Source: Mesostigma viride (lineage: Eukaryota; Streptophyta; Mesostigmatophyceae; Mesostigmatales; Mesostigmataceae). Taken from it: a stretch of DNA of 23,964 bases. Shown here piece after piece: positions 16,620 to 23,964 of this stretch. The notes beneath the pieces are model-generated. The model was not told the DNA's origin and searched no databases. It saw nothing but the letters and a program-made list of their open reading frames with translations. A program made the translations under genes and the position numbers. Numbering within the stretch: the first letter of the stretch is position 1; the number at the start of each line of letters is the position of its first letter. Where the stretch lies: the NCBI GenBank assembly GCA_009746045.1, contig RPFO01002342.1, positions 1 to 23,964 of the forward strand, given 5' to 3'.

Positions 16620-17045
16620 AGTGGGACCCGAGCGCTGGCTTCGCCCAGCCAAAAAAGTCACTGTTGGGCGGTTGAGTGACCTTTTGGGCGGTAGAGGGAC
16701 TGCCCGCTGCCCGCTGCGTACAGTACATAGTACTTGGTCCTTCGCTGCGCTCCGGAGTCTGAGGGGAACAGTACGGTGCTCGCTTCGCTTGCATCTTCGC
16801 TTCGCAAGCGGCCCGCTGAACAGTATGGTGCTTGCTTCCCTCGCGGCCCGCTGAACAGTACGACCGATGCTTGCTTCGCTCGCCGCCCACTGAAGAGTAT
16901 GACCATACCCATCAGTGCTCGCTGCAGGCGCTCGCTGTGCGCTTTCAGCGCATGCAGCTCGCTGCGCTTGCTTGGCGCTTCGCGCGGGTTGGTGGTCAGT
17001 AGGTCCCATTCTTTCGTTTCTATTGGCGCTCAGTAATTCCCAGGC
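16620..17045. repeat. GC-rich degenerate repeats (gcttcgctcgc / cccgctgaacagta)
   Basis: The phrases gcccgctgaacagtatgg/acg and cttgcttcgctcgc recur about three times at roughly 45-60 base spacing. gtgggacc at 16621 is nearly inverted at 17001-17008 (ggtcccat), hinting at a terminal-inverted-repeat element. No coding frame is supported. Confidence 0.45.
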
Positions 17046-17294
17046 TTTTTGGATTGGTGGGGAAGTCGCGATGCCCTGGATAGTGCCATCTGGATGAAGC
17101 CCTACTCATTGCGAAATTAGTAAATAGGATACAAGTTCATTTCAGCTCTCATTGTTCGGGCTCTCATTCTCCCTCTCAACTCACCCCTGCTCCACACTAC
17201 CCCATCCAGACTACTAGTCCGACTCCCTATTGCGGCCGCCCCTCGATCCCCCTTTGAAACTTTCCCAAGTCATGGAGATATAACAGGCAGGAGC
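17046..17294. other. Unassigned DNA
   Basis: About 250 bases with pyrimidine-rich stretches (ctctcattctccctctcaac). No feature supported. Confidence 0.4.
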
Positions 17295-17520
17295 TCACAA
17301 AAAGGCGGAGGCGGGCAGCCAAGGAGGGTGACAAGCACAAGGAAGCAAGGAGCAGTCGCGCAACCAAGGAGGGTGGCGTGCACAAGGAAGCAAGGAAGAG
17401 GCGCGCAGCACAAGCGTGGTAACGCCCACACAAAAGCAAGTAGGTGGTGCGCAACCCAGGAGGGCGGCGCGCACAAGGAGGTGGCGCGCAACCAGGGAGG
17501 GTGATACACACAAGGTGGTA
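17295..17520. repeat. Dispersed minisatellite block 5
   Basis: Five or six degenerate units (acaaggaagcaaggagcagt, ggcgcgcagcacaag, accaaggagggtggcg and similar). This is the longest block and lies outside the triplicated region. Confidence 0.88.
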
Positions 17521-17770
17521 GTTAGCCAAGATGTCCTAGAGGCTGACACACGGATCCCGGCCTTGGCGCCGTGTATTGGGCACCCACCACGGCTGAGCAT
17601 GACACCTTGGTACCCATACGATACCGCGGTGTCGAGTGGACTGACAGTGCCTAGAGCACAGTGGCCTGTCGGTACCGGAATATTCCCGGGCCGATGTCCA
17701 GGCCGAGTGATGTGACATGGTCGCAAGGCATTGTAGTGTCCAGTTGTCCACCTGGCAGCTTCTAGCTAGC
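17521..17770. other. Unassigned DNA
   Basis: Contains GC-rich sequence with several six-base palindromes (ggtacc, cccggg, ccgcgg). No gene or repeat assigned. Confidence 0.4.
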
Positions 17771-17895
17771 CGTCGGTGCGTATAATTCATTTTATTAGGC
17801 GTGGTCTGTAGGGGATTGGGCTCACCGAGAGTTGCTCAATTGCTCAGCTCCCATTCTGCATGAGCCTCACTCCGCTCTATATTTCTGTCATAATA
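17771..17895. repeat. Diverged direct repeat, right member
   Basis: Counterpart of 16485-16619 in the same orientation (cgtcggtgcg, gattgggctcaccgagagtt, gctcaattgctca, cccattctg). Confidence 0.5.
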
Positions 17896-18286
17896 TAAGC
17901 TTTGTTCCTCCATCGTTGTTCGGTCTCATTGTTCCTCACAACTTGGACTAAAAATGCCCATGCAAGGCCAACAACAACAAAAATATCAATGTGCGCGCAA
18001 CAACGTCGAGGGCGAGACGTCCCGTCGCACCTCCCCCCGACCGTCTCACGACGGCCGTATCCCCCGCCGAGGAGCAAGGAACAAGGAGCAAGGAGCAAGG
18101 GACGAGCGACAAGTGTGCATGGGCATGGAGCAACCTGTTTGTGTGATTTATCAATTACATACCCTGATCAATCTGCAGGAGCTGTCGCTGAGGCTGCTTG
18201 AGTAGTGGCACCTTCTGGCAAAAGAGGACAGATCAGAAGTCGAAAGCGCCCAGTCGGGGATGCGTGTGCATACAGGGCATGCAAAA
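17896..18286. other. Unassigned DNA next to LTR-like element
   Basis: Short plus-strand frames (for example from ATG at 17954, MPMQGQQQQ) have no recognised domain. A small gcaaggagcaagg repeat is at 18072-18100. It would be the flank beyond the 3' end of the minus-strand LTR. Confidence 0.35.
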
Positions 18287-18415
18287 TGTTGGAAAGGGAG
18301 AGGAAACTAATGGGTTTTACCAATGCCTTGTGCTTGGCCTTGCTACCCTTGCACCTTGCAGGTGATGAAAGACTGAGCTTGAAGACAATTGAAGAGACTC
18401 AGACCAGAAAAAGAG

Positions 18416-18422
18416 TTTTATT
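18416..18422 (-). promoter_or_regulatory. Polyadenylation-signal-like AATAAAA in LTR
   Basis: Minus-strand AATAAAA, followed by T/C-rich sequence (ctctttttctggtctg). Consistent with the R/U5 boundary of the LTR. Confidence 0.4.
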
Positions 18423-18446
18423 TCATAGGTTGAGAGGTTAGGAATA

Positions 18447-18540
18447 TAGGTTGAATGGAGGTTCAATGGAGGTTCAATAGAGGTTCAATAGAGGTTCAAT
18501 AGAGGTTCAATAGAGGGTCAATAGAGGGTCAATAGAGGTA
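18447..18540. repeat. 11-bp minisatellite (gaggttcaata)n, about 8 units
   Basis: Eleven-base units with slight drift (gaggttcaatg, gaggttcaata, gagggtcaata). It lies between the TATA box and the polyadenylation signal of the LTR on the minus strand. Confidence 0.93.
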
Positions 18541-18561
18541 CCTGCCCTTAGGGGGCAGTTT

Positions 18562-18570
18562 CCTTTTATA
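18562..18570 (-). promoter_or_regulatory. TATA box of LTR
   Basis: Minus-strand TATAAAAGG within ggtataaaaggaaactgcc, downstream of the 11-bp upstream array. Confidence 0.45.
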
Positions 18571-18624
18571 CCTTTTAGGCTAGGAAGGATGACATCAGCA
18601 ATGACATCATCACAGAAGCTTGTA

Positions 18625-18716
18625 GAAACATCCTAGCATATTCCTAGCATATTCTCAGTATATTCCAGGAATATTCATGGCATATTCTTAGAACATTCCT
18701 AGAACATTCTAGACAT
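18625..18716 (-). promoter_or_regulatory. Degenerate 11-bp array resembling heat-shock elements
   Basis: On the minus strand about eight 11-base units: GAATGTTCTAG, GAATGTTCTAA, GAATATGCCAT, GAATATTCCTG, GAATATACTGA, GAATATGCTAG twice, then a decayed one. The first two give GAAnnTTCnnnGAAnnTTCnnnGAA, close to heat-shock-factor sites except for a 3-base gap. It lies 55-150 bases upstream of the TATA box. Confidence 0.4.
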
Positions 18717-19157
18717 GATCCAATGAGCTGGCATAATAGCTAGACATGCCAAGTGTCTACATAATAATGTGCCACATAACATGATTAATAAAGTGACACA
18801 TCTCTTCTCCTTGGAGTGACAAGTGTCATGCAATGAGTCTACCCACTTGTCATCATGTAAGTCATAACATGTGTCATCATGAGCTTCCAACACTTGTCAG
18901 CTCGTAGACCAAACACTTGTCAACTAGGCCATAGCACCACTTGTCAATCAAATACGTGATGCTACTAGGCTGACTCAGGGTACAAGCCATCCATGTCCAA
19001 GTATAGGACTATGGCACATGAATATTGATCAGCTCATTCAGCCCGATTCATCTAGCTCATCATAGCTATCAAATTCCCAGTCCATAAGTAATAAATCCAA
19101 CAAGAAATAAATCAGGCTGGGATACATTGTGGCCAGGTGGATATAATATCCCTAACA

Positions 19158-20256
19158 CCCCCCTTTGCCACATGGGCACAATGCAAAAGATGTCTGGGTA
19201 GGTGGAATCTCAACACCCCCCTTAACCACATGCTCGTAGCATGCCGTCCAGTTGCTACCATGGTGCAACTGAAAATGAAGATGCCGTCCTCGTGAAACGC
19301 TTGAAGCTCCAACATGCGGTCATGAGCCGCACTACCGCCACTGATCCCCCCCCCCGGCAACGCGAATGAGTGTCCAACCATAGCAGCAACGCACTAGCTG
19401 CCCATCTTGGATGGCTGAAACCCGACCCTTGGTTGGAAAAGTGCTCTATGTAGGAGCCCTATACTCTGGGCCAGTTCCAGAAAAAGTGCTGACTGGCAGG
19501 ACTACAACAAAGACGCGTGACCAGCAAATACTACGCGACTCAGGGCGCAAATTTCCCGCTAATAATGCCGGACTATCGAATTATGCATAAGTCTCATAGT
19601 CATGATTCCATCCTCGAATTCATCCAAAATGTGGTTGTGTTGAAAGAAAAATATGATATGTTTGGACATTGATGGAACATGATTATGACTTAGTTGATAT
19701 TATTCATTTGCATTGATTGGTCGGACAGGACCACATGCCACCGAACTTGTCCACCAACCACATAACATGTGGATCCAGTGGAGGCTACATCGTGGCAAGG
19801 ATAGACCAACGTAGATTGCGCCTTCCTCTTATGCACAAAGGTGCTTATATTAACCGGCTTAACAGGCTGGCACCGAGATTGCGTAGCTTATCTGAAATGC
19901 GCTGAGGATGCGTTACGCTAGCGAGATTCCGTTAACACTCTCTAGTCAAGTAGTAAGACTGTTCAAATAATACGCAAGCTACAGGTCGTAGGACCCTGAA
20001 CGTACAAGTCATCATTGACATAATGTGCCGGTTCTCGTAGCTTCGGCACTAATATCTTAGTCTATCCGTGACCAAATCATGAGCCGTAAAATGACACCGT
20101 CGTGCTCACTGCCCCAAACACTCTGCCGATATTAATTGCGGCCACAAAACACGGCAGGCGGGACGCAACCCTAATACCTCCGTTTACAATAGATGGCCAA
20201 CGTGAAATATATTAACGGCAGGCAGTTGGGCACACAGGGTGAAGTTCACCTCTGAC
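19158..20256. other. Unassigned DNA, possible retroelement interior
   Basis: 19158-19240 repeats the polypurine-tract/LTR-edge motif twice (aacacccccctttgccacatg and aacaccccccttaaccacat). Beyond that, no reverse transcriptase, integrase or other domain is readable on either strand. From 19600 the sequence is unique and AT-moderate with no supported exon. Confidence 0.4.
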
Positions 20257-20696
20257 ACCTCTCCCTCTCCCTCTCCCTCTTGATCCCTCTCCTTCTCCCT
20301 CCCCCTCTCCCTCTCCACCCTGTCCCTCTCCCTCCCCTCCCTCTCCCTCTCCCTCTCCCTCTCCCTCTCCCTCTCCCTCTCCTCTCCCTCTCCCTCTCCC
20401 TCTCCTCTCCCTCTCCCTCTCCCTCTCCCTCTCCCTCTCCCTCTCCCTCTCCCTCTCCCTCTCCCTCTCCCTCTCCCTCTCCCTCTCCCTCTCCCTCGAT
20501 CTCCCTCTCCCTCTCGATCCTCTCCCTCTCCCTCTCCCTCTCCCTCTCCTCTCCCTCTCCCTCTCCCTCTCCCTCTCCTCTCCCTCTCCCTCTCCCTCTC
20601 CCTCTCCCTCTCCCTCTCCCTCTCCCTCTCCCTCTCCCTCTCCCTCTCCCTCTCCCTCTCCCTCTCCCTCTCTCTCTCCCTCTCCCTCTCCCTCTG
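20257..20696. repeat. (CCCTCT)n microsatellite
   Basis: About 70 hexamers with occasional loss of a CC or insertion of ga (ctcgatc, ctcttgatcc). All three frames on both strands are open as Ser/Pro/Leu or Arg/Glu/Gly runs, which are artefacts. The purine strand (GGGAGA)n could form G-quadruplex or triplex structures. It lies about 120 bases past the stop codon of the next gene. Confidence 0.98.
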
Positions 20697-20745
20697 ACAT
20701 TTTGCAAGTGACTCCTCTATAGTTTAAGCTACTAGACCGGCATAT

Positions 20746-20764
20746 ACGTATGTTGTACATACGT
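20746..20764. other. Perfect 8-bp inverted repeat in 3' flank
   Basis: acgtatgt-tgt-acatacgt lies 56 bases beyond the TAG at 20820 on the minus strand. It could be a 3' UTR hairpin; no function assigned. Confidence 0.4.
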
Positions 20765-20819
20765 GATAGCTAGAATGCAATGAATGCCAAGTTAATTCCA
20801 AGCAACAAACTATCCGGGA

Positions 20820-22707
20820 CTAGGCAGGGTCCTGAATAGTAGGCATACTCCAGTTCCGCAGGTTTACAAAAACTGGTGCATCAAAGCACTTGACCTTCGA
20901 GTTTGAACATGGCAGGCTGCAAACGAAAGCGTTAAGTAATAATATGGCGGCACTAATCATGTGAATTGAAGTGAAGATGTCACAACAAAAATGGGGAGTA
21001 AACACTGTGGATTCCGAATGCACCACGAGAGGGATGGGGAACCAACCTGCCTTAATTTCTTGTTGCTGAACAGCATTCCACAACAGGCGCGCTCCGACTC
21101 TAAGTTGGGACTCGATCTGTTGGGGAGCTGGAACCCGCTGTAGGTTCAGGAAGACCCCAACTACATAAGACTGTAGTGCTGCCACTGGCGATGGGCGCAA
21201 TTCATACAAAGGGGGATCGGTAATTAAAGGCTTCCCTGATGGCGGCATCACGCTATTCAAACCAATCCAATGATGTCACAAATGATTCCACATTTTAAAG
21301 TATTAAGACCCATTATACAATTTACATACCTCATTATCAGCCCCGGCCTTTCCTGCCACAATGCTGTTGACATGAGATGACATAATGTCTTCCTCGATCA
21401 GCTGACCGATGTGACTTCTCGGTGGATAGGCACCAGGAAGAGTTCCGGCTTCGGGTTCTCCTGTGGGATAATCAAATGCATTAGTGGGAGTTGGCCAGGA
21501 AAGCACTAGAATCAGTAAACTTACAACAGAGCTTCATGGCTTTCATCTAATATGTAGTATGTTAGGGTTACTATAGGGAAATAGATTAACCCCTAAATGG
21601 GCAGAAATACTGCCGATGCATCGGCTGTAACTTCACAATTTTGCAAACCAGATGCCATCCAACCCACCCATATCCAATGGCTGTCCTTGGGGGCCAAGCA
21701 TGTCCATGAGTTGCCCTTCGGGTTGGTATATCACAACCTTACATATATGCAGGGTAGGCCATGTATAACTGCCGTCAAAGTCAGGGGGGTCAAGACGAGC
21801 GTTTTCATTTTTGGTAGAATGTGCATTTTGAATTATGTTGTAAGAGCTAGGCACCTACCACTTCAGGGATGATAAACAATTAGTTGCTGAACAGTTTGAG
21901 CCATTGGGGTCATCATTTGGGTGGGTATGCCAGCAGTTACACCCAGTACAGCCCATAGGGGTACCGTTGGTAAAAAGCAACCAAGGGGGTAGGAGTGGGC
22001 ATACTACCTACTAATACCTACTAATATGGCCCCCAACCATGCCACACAATACATTTCCCTTCCACAATGATGGGGAAACATAACTGCATCATCACACTGC
22101 CCTTACATGGCACCTATGTGCAGGTGCCACCTTGTCCATGCACGTAGGTAACGTGGTACGGATACCCTACGTAAGGCATGCATTCTAGGAGGCAGCCACC
22201 AACAAACTAGTGATTTTAAGCCTATTTCAGCTTGCCCTAGCAAGGATAAACTAGGCCTAAGCTGCTATAGCTTGCAGGTGATGGCCAGCACACCTGGTGG
22301 CACATGCTGACAATGGGAAGCTTCTACTCACCGGTTACATGCTTGATGATGCCACAGAGACCAGCCAACTGCCTCACACTCATGCAATATGTGTGTGGGA
22401 AATGTATAACAAACATATATGGAGGTATTCAAACCCATACAGCATCTAAAAACTTATCACCATCACATGTGGCAGGTCAACTGACTGAGGGAAGCACTAA
22501 GAAGGGTTTTTAGATAAGGGGCCAGGCCAGGTCAAGAAAGAGCATGAATAATGCAAAAAGAATGTGCTACACAAGCTAGAACGTATATAAACGTCAAACA
22601 TCGATAGGAAACGGCTGAAGCTTTAACCAGGCTGGATGGCGTTACCTGGCCCGCGGTGGCCGCAAAATGGCCGCATCTTCGGCACCACCAAAGTTGTGCA
22701 GGGGCAT
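20820..22707 (-). CDS. Unrecognised minus-strand gene, about 5 exons
   Basis: Proposed exons: 22707-22646 (ATG, MPLHNFGGAEDAAILRPPRA), 22378-22332 (VRQLAGLCGIIKHVT), 21505-21330 (LSWPTPTNAFDYP, then SHIGQLIEEDIMSSHVNSIV), 21255-21047 (SGKPLITDPPLYELRPSP, VGVFLNLQRVP) and 20916-20820 (CFDAPVFVNLRNWSM, stop TAG). Exons 1 to 3 join in phase across GCCAG|GTAACG, GAG|TGTGAG, CCG|GTGAGTAG and CTAG|TGCTTT. Exon 3 to 4 and 4 to 5 need either weaker donors (AAATT|GTATAA instead of GAG|GTATGT) or unseen exons. The product is small and soluble-looking, without signal peptide or membrane segment. No family recognised. The composition is less repetitive than the rest of the window, consistent with a conserved cellular gene. 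Confidence 0.5.
21047..21255 (-). CDS. Exon 4 of the unrecognised gene
   Basis: Minus-strand frame LITDPPLYELRPSPVAALQS, then VVGVFLNLQRVPAPQQI and LRVGARLLWNAVQQQEIKAG, ending at GCAG|GTTGGT. The amphipathic, low-repeat composition is clearly coding-like. Candidate acceptors are gaatag and catcag. Confidence 0.5.
21330..21505 (-). CDS. Exon 3 of the unrecognised gene
   Basis: Minus strand, ending at a strong donor GAG|GTATGTAAA. Two acceptors are possible: gattctag (21506-21507, phase-compatible with exon 2) or tatcccacag (21461-21462). Coding text includes GTLPGAYPPRSHIGQLIEED and VAGKAGADNE. Confidence 0.5.
22332..22378 (-). CDS. Exon 2 of the unrecognised gene
   Basis: 47-nt minus-strand exon between gcatgag and CCG|GTGAGTAG, encoding VRQLAGLCGIIKHVT. 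It joins exon 1 in phase. A plus-strand frame over the same bases (22304-22513) is a shadow. Confidence 0.5.
22646..22707 (-). CDS. Exon 1 with start codon
   Basis: ATG in gaccATGCCC, twenty codons, then CCAG|GTAACG donor. It lies in a local GC-rich patch, with AT-rich sequence (attttta, gatacatta) upstream as expected for a promoter-proximal 5' region. No convincing TATA box. Confidence 0.5.
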
Positions 22708-23557
22708 GGTCGGTGGATTCCGGCGGCGATTTCTGGCCACCCTTGCACGTTTAACGACTACCTAATGTATCATAAAAAGTTTACAAGAGAAACCATATAC
22801 CTTTAAAAATATGCGTTTGCGCCGCAAAGGTATTGCTGTCAACGTTTCTATCGTGCCGGCTCGTGATCGCAGTTTTTTCCAGGCAAGAACGCTGCCGACT
22901 ACCGTATCAATGGCATTCCCCGTGCGGTCCAAAGAATATGGCCTGTGTGATCTTTAGGACGTAGTATAAATCAATTTGTCGCTAAGTTTGGTCAGAAAAT
23001 CGAACGAAAACGTACATGCCTACGCTCATCACTGCGTGGGCGCAATGAGCCGCCTCCCCATGTGCCAGGTCGTCGTTTTCCCGGAATGGCACGTTGTACG
23101 TGAAAAAGTACCGCTGGACCCCTTTGTACTCTCTGGACCGGCCAGAAACACCTCATATAACTTTGTCAGAAGTATGCAAACCCTAGTACCCATGCGTGAA
23201 GGAAAAAATTCTAACTTTCGACTTCTCAGCTAACTTTTCTAATTTCTCAATAGTTTTTCGTTGCGCGGGCATTTGGTCCCGCCGAGAAGGGGCCGACGTG
23301 TCGCGCGTGTAACTCAGTTTTAGGCGGGAAAATCGGCAGCCAGACCATTTAGGGGTTAAACAGGCTAGGCAAACGATATGATGCAATGAGCAGTAGTAAT
23401 GTTTTTTGAATTACTTAAATCTAAGCTAAGTAAAAACGCATGGGAAAATTTTATGTCCCTGAAAATACCCATGTACCGGTACACCATGGCAGTTTTTATG
23501 TGCCAAAAACGGCTTTGCGATTGAAACCCATGAAATTCGGTGGCTCTACCGCAATTA
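22708..23557. other. 5' flank of the unrecognised gene, otherwise unassigned
   Basis: About 850 bases with no supported gene; open frames on both strands are short and without recognisable domains. It is the probable promoter region for the minus-strand gene. Confidence 0.4.
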
Positions 23558-23572
23558 GTAGTAGTGTGTAGT

Positions 23573-23605
<33 letters not shown>

Positions 23606-23687
23606 GTAGTGTAAGTAGTAGTAGTAGTAGTAGTAGTAATATGTAGTAGTAGTAGTGGTAGTAGTGGTAGTAGTAGTAGTAGTAGTG

Positions 23688-23738
<51 letters not shown>

Positions 23739-23765
23739 AGTAGTAGTAGTTACTAGTAGTAGTAT
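23558..23765. repeat. (AGT)n trinucleotide microsatellite
   Basis: About 65 AGT units interrupted by gtgtagta, aatatg and gtgag. Tyr-rich, Leu-rich and Thr-rich frames on the minus strand are artefacts. Confidence 0.97.
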
Positions 23766-23964
23766 CCACCAGGCATGGATGTTGAATGTCGAACGCCACA
23801 CGTGTCTCCTTCCGTTCATTTGTAGCGAACAACACCGTCCGCCATTAGTAGTTTGTTATTAGGGGTCAATTTTTGCCGTATTTAATTGCATTATGAATAC
23901 CCTGGATTGTGTTGTTGGGACGCAGTTAGAGTCCCGGGTTCAATATTATTGTAAATCAAAACCA
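23766..23964. other. Right end, unassigned
   Basis: gacgcagttagagtcccggg followed by ttcaatatt resembles a tRNA T-arm B box (GGTTCAA), but the rest of a tRNA fold is not present before the window ends. Confidence 0.3.

Larger units (their letters stand above)
18287..19157 (-). mobile_element. Ty1/copia-like LTR (3' LTR or partial)
   Basis: On the minus strand the segment begins TGTTAGGGATATT right after a polypurine tract (aaaggggggtg) and ends TTTCCAACA, giving TG...CA ends with short inverted TGTTRG/CYAACA. Inside, in order, are an 11-bp AT-rich array, TATAAAAGG (18562-18570) and AATAAAA (18416-18422) about 145 bases later, the layout of U3, R and U5. An inner TGTTGGAAGC at 18892 is an alternative start. 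No second LTR, integrase or reverse transcriptase is in the window, and no target duplication was seen. Confidence 0.5.

Noticed and set aside
17954-18205. Plus-strand frame MPMQGQQQQ as a retroelement gag start
   Set aside because: No zinc knuckle, capsid or downstream pol sequence, and the adjacent LTR-like element is on the other strand.
20212-20760. Arg/Glu/Gly-rich and Ser/Pro-rich frames of 140-180 codons
   Set aside because: Pure translations of the (CCCTCT)n microsatellite, open in several frames at once.
23365-23835. Leu-, Tyr- and Thr-rich frames
   Set aside because: Translations of the AGT trinucleotide repeat with no splice or domain support.

Overview
The window looks like nuclear DNA from a eukaryotic green alga. 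The evidence is spliced genes with GT-AG introns, long (Ser-Pro)n tracts of the hydroxyproline-rich glycoprotein (HRGP, extracellular-matrix) type, very abundant micro- and minisatellites, and LTR-like and SINE-like retroelement pieces. No bacterial operon structure, rRNA gene or intact tRNA gene was seen. The species is not identified from sequence alone. Almost all recognisable coding sequence lies on the minus strand.

Layout in ascending coordinates. 1-536 is C-rich low-complexity DNA. 598-5301 holds three minus-strand exons (5126-5301, 2816-3002, 598-996) whose splice phases join cleanly. They encode a Cys-containing, SEA-like surface module followed by a Cys-rich region. Their introns contain several minisatellites and a MITE-like element. 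5386-6870 is satellite and unassigned DNA.

6870-16480 is a tandem triplication of one gene unit read on the minus strand. Copy A (7978-10010) and copy B (11197-15050) each encode an upstream conserved exon region, then a two-exon beta-sandwich that closely resembles the bacterial choice-of-anchor E domain, then an (SPPPP)n HRGP stalk. Copy C (16237-16479) is only a frameshifted stalk remnant. About 1.1 kb of non-coding DNA is repeated after each copy (6870-7975, 10095-11190, 15130-16230). An intron of copy B carries a roughly 1.95-kb array of a 399-bp, hairpin-rich, tRNA-like unit flanked by a 9-14 bp target-site duplication. Copy A preserves the empty site.

16481-20250 holds degenerate repeats, another block of the dispersed minisatellite and a Ty1/copia-like LTR on the minus strand (18287-19157) with a TATA box, a polyadenylation signal and an 11-bp heat-shock-element-like array. 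20257-20696 is a (CCCTCT)n tract. 20820-22707 is an unrecognised minus-strand gene of about five exons. The right end has an AGT microsatellite (23558-23765).

The most interesting result is the tandem family that joins a bacterial-type surface domain to an algal HRGP stalk. The two full copies are nearly identical except in the domain exon, where 17 amino-acid-changing and 5 silent codon differences cluster in 119 codons. This is what a diversifying cell-surface or matrix protein family would look like, although a gene-conversion tract could give the same pattern.
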